Below are positions 1 through 7,671 of a stretch of DNA of 17,543 nt, in pieces. Each line of letters opens with the position of its first letter. Within the stretch, counting starts at the first letter, position 1. This stretch comes from Bifidobacterium sp. UBA744. Its GTDB lineage: Bacteria; Actinomycetota; Actinomycetes; Actinomycetales; Bifidobacteriaceae. Position numbers and translations under genes: made by a program. A model generated the notes under the pieces. The model was not told where the DNA came from. It was given only the letters and a program-made list of their open reading frames with translations, and ran no database searches. The DNA is taken from the NCBI GenBank assembly GCA_002298605.1, contig DBKS01000063.1, forward strand, positions 72,251 to 89,793, given 5' to 3'.

Positions 1-128
1 ACGGAATCGTCGACCGCGTCGACGGCCTTCAGCGGCGTCTCCTCGATCGGCGCCACATAGCGCTCCTGACCGGGCAGCGGATCCATGAAGAATTCCTCTT
101 CCTGTGAGGTTTCTGAAGTTGCAGCCAT
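1..128 (-). CDS. oppC: Oligopeptide ABC transporter permease OppC, N-terminal fragment
   Basis: Only the first 42 or so codons lie in the window; the gene continues past the left edge. The ATG is at 128-126, 22 nt after the oppB stop, with GAGGTGA upstream as a somewhat distant ribosome binding site. The visible residues are an acidic, cytosolic N-terminal tail (start MAATSETSQEEEFFMDP) with no membrane segment yet. OppC proteins of Gram-positive bacteria commonly have such a hydrophilic tail before the first helix. The identity rests mainly on position: it follows oppB in the same direction, where the second permease of an Opp/Dpp importer normally sits. It would pair with OppB to form the membrane channel. 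The family call is inference from context, since no permease motif is visible. Confidence 0.7.
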   Translation of the reverse strand, partial: MAATSETSQEEEFFMDPLPGQERYVAPIEETPLKAVDAVDDS

Positions 129-150
129 GATTATTGGTTCACCTCGTTCG

Positions 151-1077
151 TCACTCGTAGCGAATACGCGGGTCAAGGACGGCGTAGAGCATGTCGACGA
201 TCAGGTTGCACACCACGAAGATGAACACCATGATGGTCACGATCGACACCACCAGCGTGCCTTCGCCTCGAAGAATGGCCTGGTAGAGCGTATTGCCGAC
301 GCCCTGGATGTTGAAGATTCGCTCCGAGATCATGGCGCCGCCCATAAGCGCGCCGAGATCGGCGCCGAGGTATGTGACGACGGGGATCAGGGAGTTGCGC
401 AGCACATGGCGCAGAATCACCATCTTGTTGCTCATGCCCTTGGCGCGTGCGGTGCGCACGAAGTCCTCGGCGATGTTCGATGTGATTTCGGAACGCGTCA
501 GTCGAATGATCGACGCCATCGACACCGATCCGAGCACCATGGCGGGCATCAGCAAATCGACGAATCCGGGGTTGGCGCCGGCGGTTACCGGCAGCAGATG
601 CCATTTTACGCCAAGGAAGTACTGCATGACGAAGCCGGTGACGAAGGTGGGCACGGAAATCAGCAGCAGCGAGAACACCAGAATGACGGAGTCGTACCAC
701 TTGCCCTTCTTCAGACCGGAGATGATGCCGAAGACCACGCCGAAAATGGCTTCGAAGCAGAATGCCATGATGGCGAGTTTGATGGTGACCGGGAACGCGC
801 GCCCGATCACATCGATCACCTGCTGACCGGCAAAGGTCTTGCCGAAGTCCAGAGTGAGGGCGTTCTTGAGAAAGATGAGATATTGGACAATGAACGGTTT
901 GTCCAGATTGTATTCAGCACGGATCTGCGCGGCCACGGCCTGATTGACTGGCTTGTCGCCGAACATGGCGGCCACGGGGTCACCAGGCATCGCGAAGACC
1001 AGTGCGTAAATCAGCAGGGTCGTGCCGAGGATTACAGGGATCATCTGCAGAATACGACGCAGAAGATATCGTCCCAT
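151..1077 (-). CDS. oppB: Oligopeptide ABC transporter permease OppB
   Basis: A 308-residue integral membrane permease of the OppB/DppB family, normal length. The N-terminus MGRYLLRRILQMIPVILGTT is the typical start of this family, with a first helix around residues 9-29. A long extracytoplasmic loop follows, with the family's NLDKPFIVQYL stretch near residues 57-67. Five more helices lie near 98-120, 130-153, 172-192, 233-250 and 276-300. The EAA loop that contacts the ATPase is visible around residues 204-233 (EDFVRTARAKGMS). With OppC it forms the channel through which peptides bound by OppA are imported. The start is supported by AAAGGAG six to seven nt upstream. It lies downstream of oppA in the same direction, separated by 275 bp containing hairpins and a possible own promoter. 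Confidence 0.95.
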   Translation of the reverse strand: MGRYLLRRILQMIPVILGTTLLIYALVFAMPGDPVAAMFGDKPVNQAVAAQIRAEYNLDKPFIVQYLIFLKNALTLDFGKTFAGQQVIDVIGRAFPVTIKLAIMAFCFEAIFGVVFGIISGLKKGKWYDSVILVFSLLLISVPTFVTGFVMQYFLGVKWHLLPVTAGANPGFVDLLMPAMVLGSVSMASIIRLTRSEITSNIAEDFVRTARAKGMSNKMVILRHVLRNSLIPVVTYLGADLGALMGGAMISERIFNIQGVGNTLYQAILRGEGTLVVSIVTIMVFIFVVCNLIVDMLYAVLDPRIRYE

Positions 1078-1160
1078 CGGCTTGCTCCTTTAGTAAACGG
1101 TAAGGCTGCTGCTGCCACCATATCCTCAATGCATGCGGTGCAGCTGGCCCCAAACTGTTG

Positions 1161-1189
1161 ATAGTGTACCAGTGTTTTCGACAAGGCAA
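1161..1189 (-). promoter_or_regulatory. Possible oppB promoter
   Basis: On the minus strand, TTGCCT (1189-1184) and CACTAT (1166-1161) are separated by exactly 17 bp, giving a plausible vegetative -35/-10 pair about 85 bp upstream of the oppB start and downstream of the oppA terminator. The match is moderate only. Its presence would let the permeases be transcribed apart from oppA. Confidence 0.4.
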
Positions 1190-1229
1190 TGTAACAGAAC
1201 CGACAATTGCATACCAAAAGTGGAAATTT

Positions 1230-1246
1230 CCGCCATGGTTTGGCGG
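1230..1246 (-). repeat. Hairpin in oppA-oppB gap (distal)
   Basis: CCGCCA (1230-1235) and TGGCGG (1241-1246) form a perfect 6-bp inverted repeat around a 5-nt loop. It lies just beyond the oppA terminator-like hairpin and upstream of the possible oppB promoter. It may be an RNA structure or a regulator site; its role is not known. Confidence 0.5.
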
Positions 1247-1260
1247 CGCCACGAATGCGA

Positions 1261-1289
1261 AAAGGGCGAGGCAGAACACCTCGCCCTTT
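1261..1289 (-). terminator. Terminator-like hairpin after oppA
   Basis: An 11-bp perfect inverted repeat (1261-1271 with 1279-1289) around a 7-nt loop. The stem core is GGGCGAGG/CCTCGCCC, so it is GC-rich. Read from oppA, the stem ends in four consecutive T residues, followed by a weak, interrupted T tract. It is probably an intrinsic terminator, perhaps partial, so that oppA mRNA is more abundant than oppBC mRNA. Confidence 0.75.
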
Positions 1290-1293
1290 CCTG

Positions 1294-1313
1294 CGCAATG
1301 ACATTACATTGCG
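1294..1313 (-). repeat. Hairpin between oppA stop and terminator
   Basis: CGCAATG (1294-1300) and CATTGCG (1307-1313) are a perfect 7-bp inverted repeat with a 6-nt loop. It lies directly next to the terminator-like hairpin and could protect the oppA 3' end from exonucleases. Confidence 0.55.
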
Positions 1314-1325
1314 ATTGCCGTCAAT

Positions 1326-1349
1326 TCATCCGACGTTTCGGCCGGATGA
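1326..1349 (-). repeat. Hairpin immediately after oppA stop
   Basis: A 7-bp inverted repeat, TCATCCG/CGGATGA on the minus strand, with a 10-nt loop, beginning 3 nt after the oppA stop codon. It is the first of four hairpins in series toward oppB. Confidence 0.5.
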
Positions 1350-1352
1350 GAC

Positions 1353-3017
1353 TCACTTGGCCAGATCCTGGTAAACAGGCAGGTTCTTCCAGTTGGTCGC
1401 CAGGTTCTTGATGTTCTTGGCGGCCACGGCCTTCGCCGAGGTGTACCACAGCGGGATGGCGGGCAGATCCTGCAGCAGGAGCTCCTCGCCCTGCTGGTAC
1501 AGCTTGTTGGCGTCATCCTCGTCCTTGGCCTGGGCGGCCTTGGTCATGAGCTCATCGAAGGCGGGATTCTTGTAGTCGCCATCGTTGGAGCCGTTGCCGT
1601 CGGCGGCGGAGGAGGAATACAGGGAGACCAGATAGGACTCCGGGGACGGGTAGTCGGGCTGCCAGCCGGTACGGAAGGCGGTGGTGATCTGACGGGCGTT
1701 CACGGCCTTGCGCATCTCGGAGAAGGTCGGGTACGGAGCGCCTTCGGCGGTGATGCCGAGGGTGTCGGCGATCTGGTTGCAGATGGCGTCCCACTGGTCC
1801 TTGGAACCGTTATCGGAGTTGTAGGCGATCTGGAACTTGTCGGAGTCGGTCCACGGGGAGATGGCGTTGGCCTGCGCCCACAGTTCCTTGGCCTTGTCCG
1901 GGTTGTACTTGAGGACGTCGGAGCCCTGCAGGGAGTCGGAGTAGCCGGGGGTCACCGGGGAGGTGAAGTCGGTGGCCGGGGTGGCCAGGCCGCCGTTGAT
2001 CTTCTCGTTGATCTGCTGACGGTCGAAGGCCATGGAGATGGCCTGGCGACGCAGCTTGCCCTCTTCGTTGTTCTGGAAATGCTTCATGGTGGTGGACGGG
2101 AAGGTGAAGGACTGGAACACGGAGCCCTTGTTGTTCACGGCCTGGACGTTCTCATCGGTCAGGAAGGTCTTGACTGCGGAGTTCGGCACGGTGTCCATCA
2201 CGTCGAGGTTGCCGGCGGAGATGTCGGCGTAGGCGGCTTCAGGATCGGTGTAGACCTTGAAGTTCAGGCCACCGTTCTTGGCCGGGAAGTTGCCCTTGTA
2301 GTCGTCGTTGCGGGTCATCTCGATGTCCTGGTTATGGTTCCAGGCCTTGAAGGTGTACTGGCCGTTGCCCACGGGGTTCTCGCCGAAGGCGGCGGGATCC
2401 TGGAAGAAGGATTCCGGCAGCGGCGCGAAGGCGGTGTAGCCGAGCTGCATCAGGAAGGTGGAGGACGGGGACTTGAGGTCCACGGTGAAGGTCTTGTCGT
2501 CAACGACCTTGAGGCCGGAGAGCTGTTCGTTGCCGGTCAGCTTGTTCAGGGCGTCGGTGTCGGTCGGGTTGAGCTCGTCATAGCCCTTGATGTTGGCGAA
2601 GAAGGAGGAGGCGAGCTGGGCGTTCTTGGCGTTCGCGCCGTAGCTCCAGGCCTTGGTGAAGGACTCGGCGGTCACAGGAGTGCCATCGGTGAACTTCCAG
2701 TCCTTGATCTTAATGGTGTACTGGGTGTTGTCGTCGTTCGGGGTGATGGAGTCGGCGACTTCGAGCTTGGAGTTGCCGTCCGCGTCATAGGCGACGAGCT
2801 TGGCGAACATCATGTCGATCGGGTTGCCACCGCAGGTCTCGTTAGTGTTGGTCGGGATCAGCGGGTGCTCCGGCTCGCAGCCGTAAACGTTGATGATGGC
2901 ATTCGGATCGGTGGCAGCGGAGCTGGAGTTGCTATCGCTGTTGGTGCTGCCGCAGCCGGAAAGCAGCATGGTGACTGCGCAAGCGGAGGCAGCAAAGAGT
3001 TTGACACTCTTCTTCAT
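1353..3017 (-). CDS. oppA: Oligopeptide-binding lipoprotein OppA (SBP family 5)
   Basis: A 554-residue extracellular solute-binding protein, the usual length for the peptide/nickel-binding family 5. It starts with a lipoprotein signal peptide: MKKSVKLF, a hydrophobic stretch, then the lipobox LLSGC with the lipidated cysteine at residue 22, followed by a Ser/Asn-rich flexible linker. The mature part shows family features such as DGTPVTAESFTKAWSYG and the later RRQAISMAFDR segment. It would be anchored to the outer face of the membrane, capture oligopeptides and deliver them to OppB/OppC. The ATPases are not in the window and probably lie past the left edge. AGGAGA lies 6-7 nt before the ATG. 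Substrate range cannot be read from the sequence; a dipeptide or another oligopeptide is possible. Confidence 0.95.
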   Translation of the reverse strand: MKKSVKLFAASACAVTMLLSGCGSTNSDSNSSSAATDPNAIINVYGCEPEHPLIPTNTNETCGGNPIDMMFAKLVAYDADGNSKLEVADSITPNDDNTQYTIKIKDWKFTDGTPVTAESFTKAWSYGANAKNAQLASSFFANIKGYDELNPTDTDALNKLTGNEQLSGLKVVDDKTFTVDLKSPSSTFLMQLGYTAFAPLPESFFQDPAAFGENPVGNGQYTFKAWNHNQDIEMTRNDDYKGNFPAKNGGLNFKVYTDPEAAYADISAGNLDVMDTVPNSAVKTFLTDENVQAVNNKGSVFQSFTFPSTTMKHFQNNEEGKLRRQAISMAFDRQQINEKINGGLATPATDFTSPVTPGYSDSLQGSDVLKYNPDKAKELWAQANAISPWTDSDKFQIAYNSDNGSKDQWDAICNQIADTLGITAEGAPYPTFSEMRKAVNARQITTAFRTGWQPDYPSPESYLVSLYSSSAADGNGSNDGDYKNPAFDELMTKAAQAKDEDDANKLYQQGEELLLQDLPAIPLWYTSAKAVAAKNIKNLATNWKNLPVYQDLAK

Positions 3018-3389
3018 AAAGGTTCTCCTATTTCTTATTGCCGTGGAAGCTCACGCCCCCACGCTTACGCACAGAGGATATGCAAGGCATCCCCCTGTGC
3101 CGGTGCCTCTATTGTTCAACGCGAATGTAAATCGCACAATTTACATTCCATGATGCGCGATCGGCGTCTTCCCGGACATCTCACCCCAAAAAGTCGTTGG
3201 TTGTTCAGGCTCCATTCACCTTGGAATCATTGAGAACCATCGCACGGCCCGGCAACGCGCCGGCGTGTTCACAGCCTGTTCCCAGCGCGATATGCAACCG
3301 ACTCGATTTGTTACGAACATGTTAATTCTGCGCCCGATCCGCATGATAGACATCGATCCTGCGGCGAATGAACGACCGCGCCGAGCCGT
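3018..3389. other. Intergenic region between xerC and oppA
   Basis: This 372-bp stretch has no credible gene. It must hold the end of the xerC transcript and the oppA promoter, both read on the minus strand. I see no convincing intrinsic terminator after xerC, only a weak CCGGC/GCCGG pairing near 3248-3262. The main signal is the inverted repeat at 3123-3148. A weak promoter candidate beside it is TTGTGC (3139-3134) and AACAAT (3116-3111) with 17-bp spacing, which would give a leader of about 85-90 nt. Confidence 0.6.
3123..3148. promoter_or_regulatory. Perfect palindromic operator candidate upstream of oppA
   Basis: GAATGTAAAT (3123-3132) is followed by a 6-nt spacer and its exact reverse complement ATTTACATTC (3139-3148), 105 bp upstream of the oppA start. 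The AT-rich arms stand out from the GC-rich surroundings. The right arm touches the candidate -35 element, which suits a repressor site. The regulator is not identifiable from this window. A hairpin in the DNA or RNA is the alternative, but AT-rich arms make a terminator unlikely. Confidence 0.7.
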
Positions 3390-4370
3390 TCAGGCCCTGG
3401 GGAACGCCCGGCCGTAGCACCGTTTGAGCTGCTCGATGGACACATGGGTGTAGCGCTGCGTGGTCGCCAGCGAGGAATGGCCGAGCATCTCCTGAACCTC
3501 ACGCAGATCCGCGCCGCCGTTGAGCATATGGGTCGCCGCCGAATGACGGAGCGCATGGGGGGCGATGTCGGGAACCCCCGCCTGCCGCGCCTCGGCATGG
3601 ACCACCTGACGGGCCACGCGCTGGTTGAGCCTGCCGCCGCGAACCCCCACGAACAAGGCAGCTTCGGATTCCACGGAGGACTCCCCCGTCCGTCGCCGCG
3701 CCGCATCCAACAGCACCATCCTGCCCCGATCCAGCCACGCCCCGACGGCCTTGGCAGCCGGCACCCCGAAGGGCACCACCCGCTGCTTGCTGCCCTTGCC
3801 GGTGACCTTGGCGACCCGTCGCCCCAAATCGACATCGGTCACATCCATGCCCACCAGCTCGGCGACACGCATACCGGTGGCGTACAGCAGCTCCACGATC
3901 GCCGCATCACGCAGACGGACGGCCTCGGCGCAGTCCCCACGCGCCAGCCCGGCGCGACGATCGTCGGCATCCGCCCCAGCCCTGGGCGCATCATCCTCGG
4001 CGGAATCCATCAGCCGTTCAGCCTGCGACTCCGTCAGCACCACCGGCAGGGTATCCGGGATCTTCGGCGTCATGAGCCCGGCCGCGGGATTTGCGGGAAC
4101 GAATCCCCTCTCACAGCAGAATTGGAAGAATTCCCGGACGGCCACCGTCTTGCGGGCCATGCTGCTTCTGGCATGGCGGCGCGTCTCCGAAGCCAGCCAC
4201 AACCGCAAATCATCGATGCCCACCTCGCCAAGATTCTCGACGCCGCGCAGCGCAAGCACATGCAGGCACTCATTCACATCGCCGCCGTACGCCCTCAGCG
4301 TATTCGCGCTCAACCCCCGATTGGCGGACAAAAAGCGCATAAAGGCGCGCACCTGTTCGTCATACCACAT
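3390..4370 (-). CDS. xerC: Tyrosine recombinase XerC
   Basis: A 326-residue site-specific recombinase. Residues 1-105 form the N-terminal SAM-like DNA-binding domain (LSANTLRAYGGDV near 20-32). The catalytic domain follows, with all expected residues: R168 (ATGMRVAEL), K192 (TGKGSKQRVVPF), H272 and R275 (HALRH), H298 (MLGHSS) and the nucleophile Y307 (TTQRYTH). With XerD it resolves chromosome dimers at dif. The frame stays open upstream to about 5141, but that part is antisense to the ABC transporter. The ATG at 4370-4368 is chosen because GGGAGG lies 7 nt before it and the N-terminus then fits the family. Two hydrophilic insertions (about 122-150 and 223-237), rich in Asp, Ala and Arg, make it slightly long. 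It is divergent from the ABC gene, with 159 bp between them. Confidence 0.95.
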   Translation of the reverse strand: MWYDEQVRAFMRFLSANRGLSANTLRAYGGDVNECLHVLALRGVENLGEVGIDDLRLWLASETRRHARSSMARKTVAVREFFQFCCERGFVPANPAAGLMTPKIPDTLPVVLTESQAERLMDSAEDDAPRAGADADDRRAGLARGDCAEAVRLRDAAIVELLYATGMRVAELVGMDVTDVDLGRRVAKVTGKGSKQRVVPFGVPAAKAVGAWLDRGRMVLLDAARRRTGESSVESEAALFVGVRGGRLNQRVARQVVHAEARQAGVPDIAPHALRHSAATHMLNGGADLREVQEMLGHSSLATTQRYTHVSIEQLKRCYGRAFPRA

Positions 4371-4529
4371 ATGGCCGCCTCCCGTGCCGACATCCACCGA
4401 TCCATGACGCAGAGCTATCATTGGTGCGCCCAGCATACCGCGCACGGCAGGCTCCATCGGCCTGTCCGGCCGTCGGGTATGGCCACCCATCCGACAATCG
4501 CCACCGCGAATCCATAGAAAAGAGTAAGC
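4371..4529. promoter_or_regulatory. Divergent xerC / ABC transporter intergenic region
   Basis: This 159-bp gap must carry the promoters of both divergent genes. I could not pick a convincing -35/-10 pair on either strand. The ABC gene has only a weak ribosome binding site (AAAAGAG followed by a short spacer), in contrast with the strong GGGAGG of xerC. Confidence 0.4.
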
Positions 4530-7355
4530 ATGCTTGAGATACAGGCCATCAGCAAGCGGTACCGGACCGGAGATTTCGTCCAGCAGGCCCTCAACGCCGT
4601 GAGCCTGAACCTCCGCGACAACGAATTCGTCGCGATCCTCGGCCCCTCGGGCTCCGGCAAAACCACGCTGCTCAACATCATCGGCGGTCTTGACCGCTAC
4701 GACGACGGCGATCTGATCATCAACGGCATCTCCACCAAGCGATACAGGGACCGGGATTGGGACGCCTACCGCAACCATACGATCGGCTTCGTGTTCCAAA
4801 GCTACAACCTCATCCCGCACCAGACGATCCTGAGCAACGTGGAACTCGCACTGACCATCGGCGGCATCCCGAAATCCCAGCGCCGCGAACGGGCGCGCAA
4901 GGCGCTGGAGGACGTCGGGCTGGGCGACCACATCAACAAAAAGCCCAACCAGCTGTCCGGCGGACAGATGCAGCGCGTGGCCATCGCCCGCGCACTGGTC
5001 AACAACCCGGGCATCGTACTGGCCGACGAACCCACCGGCGCCCTCGACTCCGACACTTCCGTGCAGATCATGGAACTGCTCAAGAAAGTGGCCGCAACCC
5101 GCCTCGTGGTCATGGTGACGCACAATCCGGAGCTGGCGCATGAATACGCCACGCGCATCGTGGAACTCAAAGACGGCACGATCCGCTCCGACTCGGCGCC
5201 ATTCAACCCGGCCGAAGAAGCCCCGTCGAAGGATGAGGCGCCGTCGTCCGCACGCTCACACCATCGATCGATGGGCCGCGCATCGATGTCGCTGCTCACC
5301 TCGCTGTCGCTCAGCTTCAACAATCTCGCCACCAAAAAGGCGCGCACGTTCCTGACGTCCTTCGCCGGGTCAATCGGCATCATCGGCATCGCGCTCATCA
5401 TGTCCGTCTCAGCCGGCGTGAACACCTATATCACGTCGATTCAGCGCGACACCATGACGGCCTATCCGATCACCATCGACGCCAAGACCTTCGATCTGAC
5501 CAGCCTGATGACCGACGCGCAGAACAACGCCGACAAGCACGGGGAGTCGCATGACGCCGCGGCCATCTACGCCGACGACACCGCGATCAAAGACGCCTCC
5601 ACGATGACCGGTTCCATCACCGAGAACAACCTGTCCGCATTCAAGCAATATCTGGACGACCCCAACAGCCCCATCCGCCACTACGTCGGTTCGGCCGGCA
5701 TCCAGTACACCTACGACACCAAATTTTCCGTTTTCACGCACGACCCCAACGGCACGCTGGTCAACGCGGACGGCGTCACGATCGACAACGGCGCTTCAAG
5801 CCAGTCCATGGCCTCGCAGATGGCCAGCGGATCGCTGCAATCCAGCGACGCATCCACCTTCACCTCCACGCGCATGTCGATGCTGACCGGCAAAACCGAC
5901 GAGAACGCCGCGCCCGACTCCTTCCACGAGATCATGCCGGACGCCGACGGCAACACCATCGGCAGCGTCATCAAGAACAACTACCAAGTCGTCAACGGCA
6001 CCTGGCCGACAGCCGACAACGAAGTGGTACTGGTGCTCAACGCCAACAACACCCTGCCACTGACCACCATGTACGAGCTTGGGCTCAAACCCGCCGACGA
6101 ATACCGCGACATGATGAACAGGCTCAATGCCGGAGAGGACATCAACACCAACACCGACCCAATCGACTATACCAAGGCGATCAATCAGGAACTCACCCTC
6201 ATTCCGGCAGCCAGCCAATACGTCAGGAACACCGACGGCACCTGGAGCTTCGTCGGCGACGACACCGACGAGATCTCCAAGCTCATGGATTCAGACAACG
6301 CCGTGAAACTGAAAATCGTGGGCGTGGTCAAACCCATCCAAAACGCCGAGGCAACGCCATTGGCCAGCGGCATCGGATACACACGGCAACTGACCAATCG
6401 GCTGATCGACAGCACCGACGCAAGCCAGATCGTAATCGACCAGAAGGCGGACCAGAATCATAACGTGCTCAACGGCATGACCTTCTCCCCCTCCGACGAC
6501 GCCGCCAAAGCCGAAGACGCCAAACGCTACGTGGCCTCACTGGGCGTAAGCCAAAAAGCTCAAATGGCCCAGGACCTGATGCAGTCGACGCAGGCGGGCG
6601 ACACGGCTCGCCAGCAGCAGGCGCAGACCCGGGGCTCGGCGGCCATGACCGAGCAGCGGCTCGCCAGTGCTTTCGACGCCAGCATCGCCAACGCCGATCA
6701 GGCCACGCTGGTCAAAATCTATGACCAATACGTCTCCACCGGCACCTATGCCGACAATCTCTCGGCATTCGGCGTGGTCAGCCGAGACGCACCGAGTTCC
6801 ATCAACATTTACGTGGACAGCTTCGAGAACAAGGATCGCATCGCCGACGCCATCGCAGCATACAACAACACCGCCTCGGACAAGGACAAAATCACCTACA
6901 CCGACTACGTGGGGCTCATGATGAGCTCGGTGACCACCATCATCAACGTGATCACCTATGTGCTCATCGCGTTTGTGGCGGTGTCGCTGATCGTCTCGTC
7001 CATCATGATCGGCATCATCACCTATATCTCGGTGCTGGAGCGGACCAAGGAGATCGGCATTCTGCGCGCCATGGGCGCATCCAAGCGCAATGTGTCGAAT
7101 GTATTCAACGCCGAAACCGGCATTATCGGCCTGATGTCCGGCATCATGGGCGTTGCGGTGAGCGTGCTGCTGAACATTCCGATCAACGCCGTGCTACATC
7201 ATTTCATGGGCACCGACGAGGTCAATGCGGCGCTGCCCTGGCCCAACGCCATCATCCTGGTGCTGCTGAGCGTGATCCTCACGCTGATCGGCGGGCTCAT
7301 ACCCTCGCGCGGAGCCGCCAAACAGGATCCCGCCATCGCATTGAGAACGGAGTAG
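4530..7355 (+). CDS. Fused ABC transporter ATP-binding/permease protein (MacB/FtsX type)
   Basis: A 941-residue protein joining an ATPase and a permease. The N-terminal ATPase of the LolD/MacB class has Walker A GPSGSGKT (38-45), Q-loop Q90, signature LSGGQ (142-146), Walker B IVLADE (162-167) and H-loop H198. A hydrophilic linker (about 222-250) leads to a first helix (about 273-295). A large extracytoplasmic domain of roughly 510 residues follows, then three helices near 808-833, 864-886 and 906-924, with the FtsX signature ERTKEIGILRAMGASKRNV (838-856). Such type VII ABC proteins work by mechanotransmission, for example exporting antimicrobial peptides, releasing lipoproteins or controlling cell-wall hydrolases, rather than by classical import. 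The substrate is unknown. The outer domain contains a Gln-rich polar stretch (about 674-714), perhaps a coiled coil. The family call is firm; the role is open. Confidence 0.93.
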   Translation: MLEIQAISKRYRTGDFVQQALNAVSLNLRDNEFVAILGPSGSGKTTLLNIIGGLDRYDDGDLIINGISTKRYRDRDWDAYRNHTIGFVFQSYNLIPHQTILSNVELALTIGGIPKSQRRERARKALEDVGLGDHINKKPNQLSGGQMQRVAIARALVNNPGIVLADEPTGALDSDTSVQIMELLKKVAATRLVVMVTHNPELAHEYATRIVELKDGTIRSDSAPFNPAEEAPSKDEAPSSARSHHRSMGRASMSLLTSLSLSFNNLATKKARTFLTSFAGSIGIIGIALIMSVSAGVNTYITSIQRDTMTAYPITIDAKTFDLTSLMTDAQNNADKHGESHDAAAIYADDTAIKDASTMTGSITENNLSAFKQYLDDPNSPIRHYVGSAGIQYTYDTKFSVFTHDPNGTLVNADGVTIDNGASSQSMASQMASGSLQSSDASTFTSTRMSMLTGKTDENAAPDSFHEIMPDADGNTIGSVIKNNYQVVNGTWPTADNEVVLVLNANNTLPLTTMYELGLKPADEYRDMMNRLNAGEDINTNTDPIDYTKAINQELTLIPAASQYVRNTDGTWSFVGDDTDEISKLMDSDNAVKLKIVGVVKPIQNAEATPLASGIGYTRQLTNRLIDSTDASQIVIDQKADQNHNVLNGMTFSPSDDAAKAEDAKRYVASLGVSQKAQMAQDLMQSTQAGDTARQQQAQTRGSAAMTEQRLASAFDASIANADQATLVKIYDQYVSTGTYADNLSAFGVVSRDAPSSINIYVDSFENKDRIADAIAAYNNTASDKDKITYTDYVGLMMSSVTTIINVITYVLIAFVAVSLIVSSIMIGIITYISVLERTKEIGILRAMGASKRNVSNVFNAETGIIGLMSGIMGVAVSVLLNIPINAVLHHFMGTDEVNAALPWPNAIILVLLSVILTLIGGLIPSRGAAKQDPAIALRTE

Positions 7356-7360
7356 CGCAC

Positions 7361-7669
7361 ATGGGGAACACACCGATGGGAAACACGTTGCGCAATGGGC
7401 TGTCGCAGGTTTCGATCCCCACGGGGGCGCGTGTGGTGGTACGCACCTCGCTGGGGATCGACCCCATCGACGGCCGGGAAAAATACCGCGACTTCGTGGG
7501 TCATGTCCGCAACTGGAACGGCACGACCCTTGAACTGACGCGCGACGCGGCGGCCAATGGGTCGAGGCCGGCCGAGGACGTGTCGATTCGGGCCGCGGAC
7601 ATCGTGCGGCTCAAGCCGGTTCCCGAGCGCCCGGTTCGATTACGGCCCGCTACAGCGCGGAACGCGTAA
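7361..7669 (+). CDS. Small hypothetical protein, possible SH3-like fold
   Basis: A 102-residue protein whose ATG lies 5 nt after the ABC transporter stop; the GGAG of its ribosome binding site overlaps the end of that gene, so translation is probably coupled. There is no signal peptide or membrane segment. The core (about 20-92) has alternating hydrophobic strands: GARVVVRTSLG, FVGHVRNWNGTTLELTRD and VSIRAADIVRLKPVPERP. This resembles the small beta-barrel domain found at the N-terminus of some actinobacterial GNAT acetyltransferases, where a similar strand ends in KPVP. No acetyltransferase domain follows here. The resemblance is from memory and tentative. A second in-frame ATG at 7376 is an alternative start. 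Its 3' end overlaps tyrA on the other strand by 20 bp. Confidence 0.8.
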   Translation: MGNTPMGNTLRNGLSQVSIPTGARVVVRTSLGIDPIDGREKYRDFVGHVRNWNGTTLELTRDAAANGSRPAEDVSIRAADIVRLKPVPERPVRLRPATARNA

Positions 7670-7671
7670 TC
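7638..7671. repeat. Inverted repeat at the convergent gene ends
   Basis: GATTACG (7638-7644) and CGTAATC (7665-7671) form a 7-bp inverted repeat enclosing a smaller CCGC/GCGG pair (7647-7650 with 7657-7660). It covers the stop codons of both convergent genes. It has no T tract on either strand, so it may be a weak bidirectional terminator or an mRNA-end structure; the function is inferred from position only. Confidence 0.45.

Noticed and set aside
2079..3233. Long plus-strand reading frame opposite oppA
   Set aside because: It is rich in Gly, Val and Asp repeats, has no recognisable domain, and mirrors the codon bias of oppA.
4371..5141. Upstream in-frame extension of xerC to 583 residues
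   Set aside because: The added part is exactly antisense to the ATPase domain of the ABC gene and lacks recombinase features; a good ribosome binding site marks the start at 4370.
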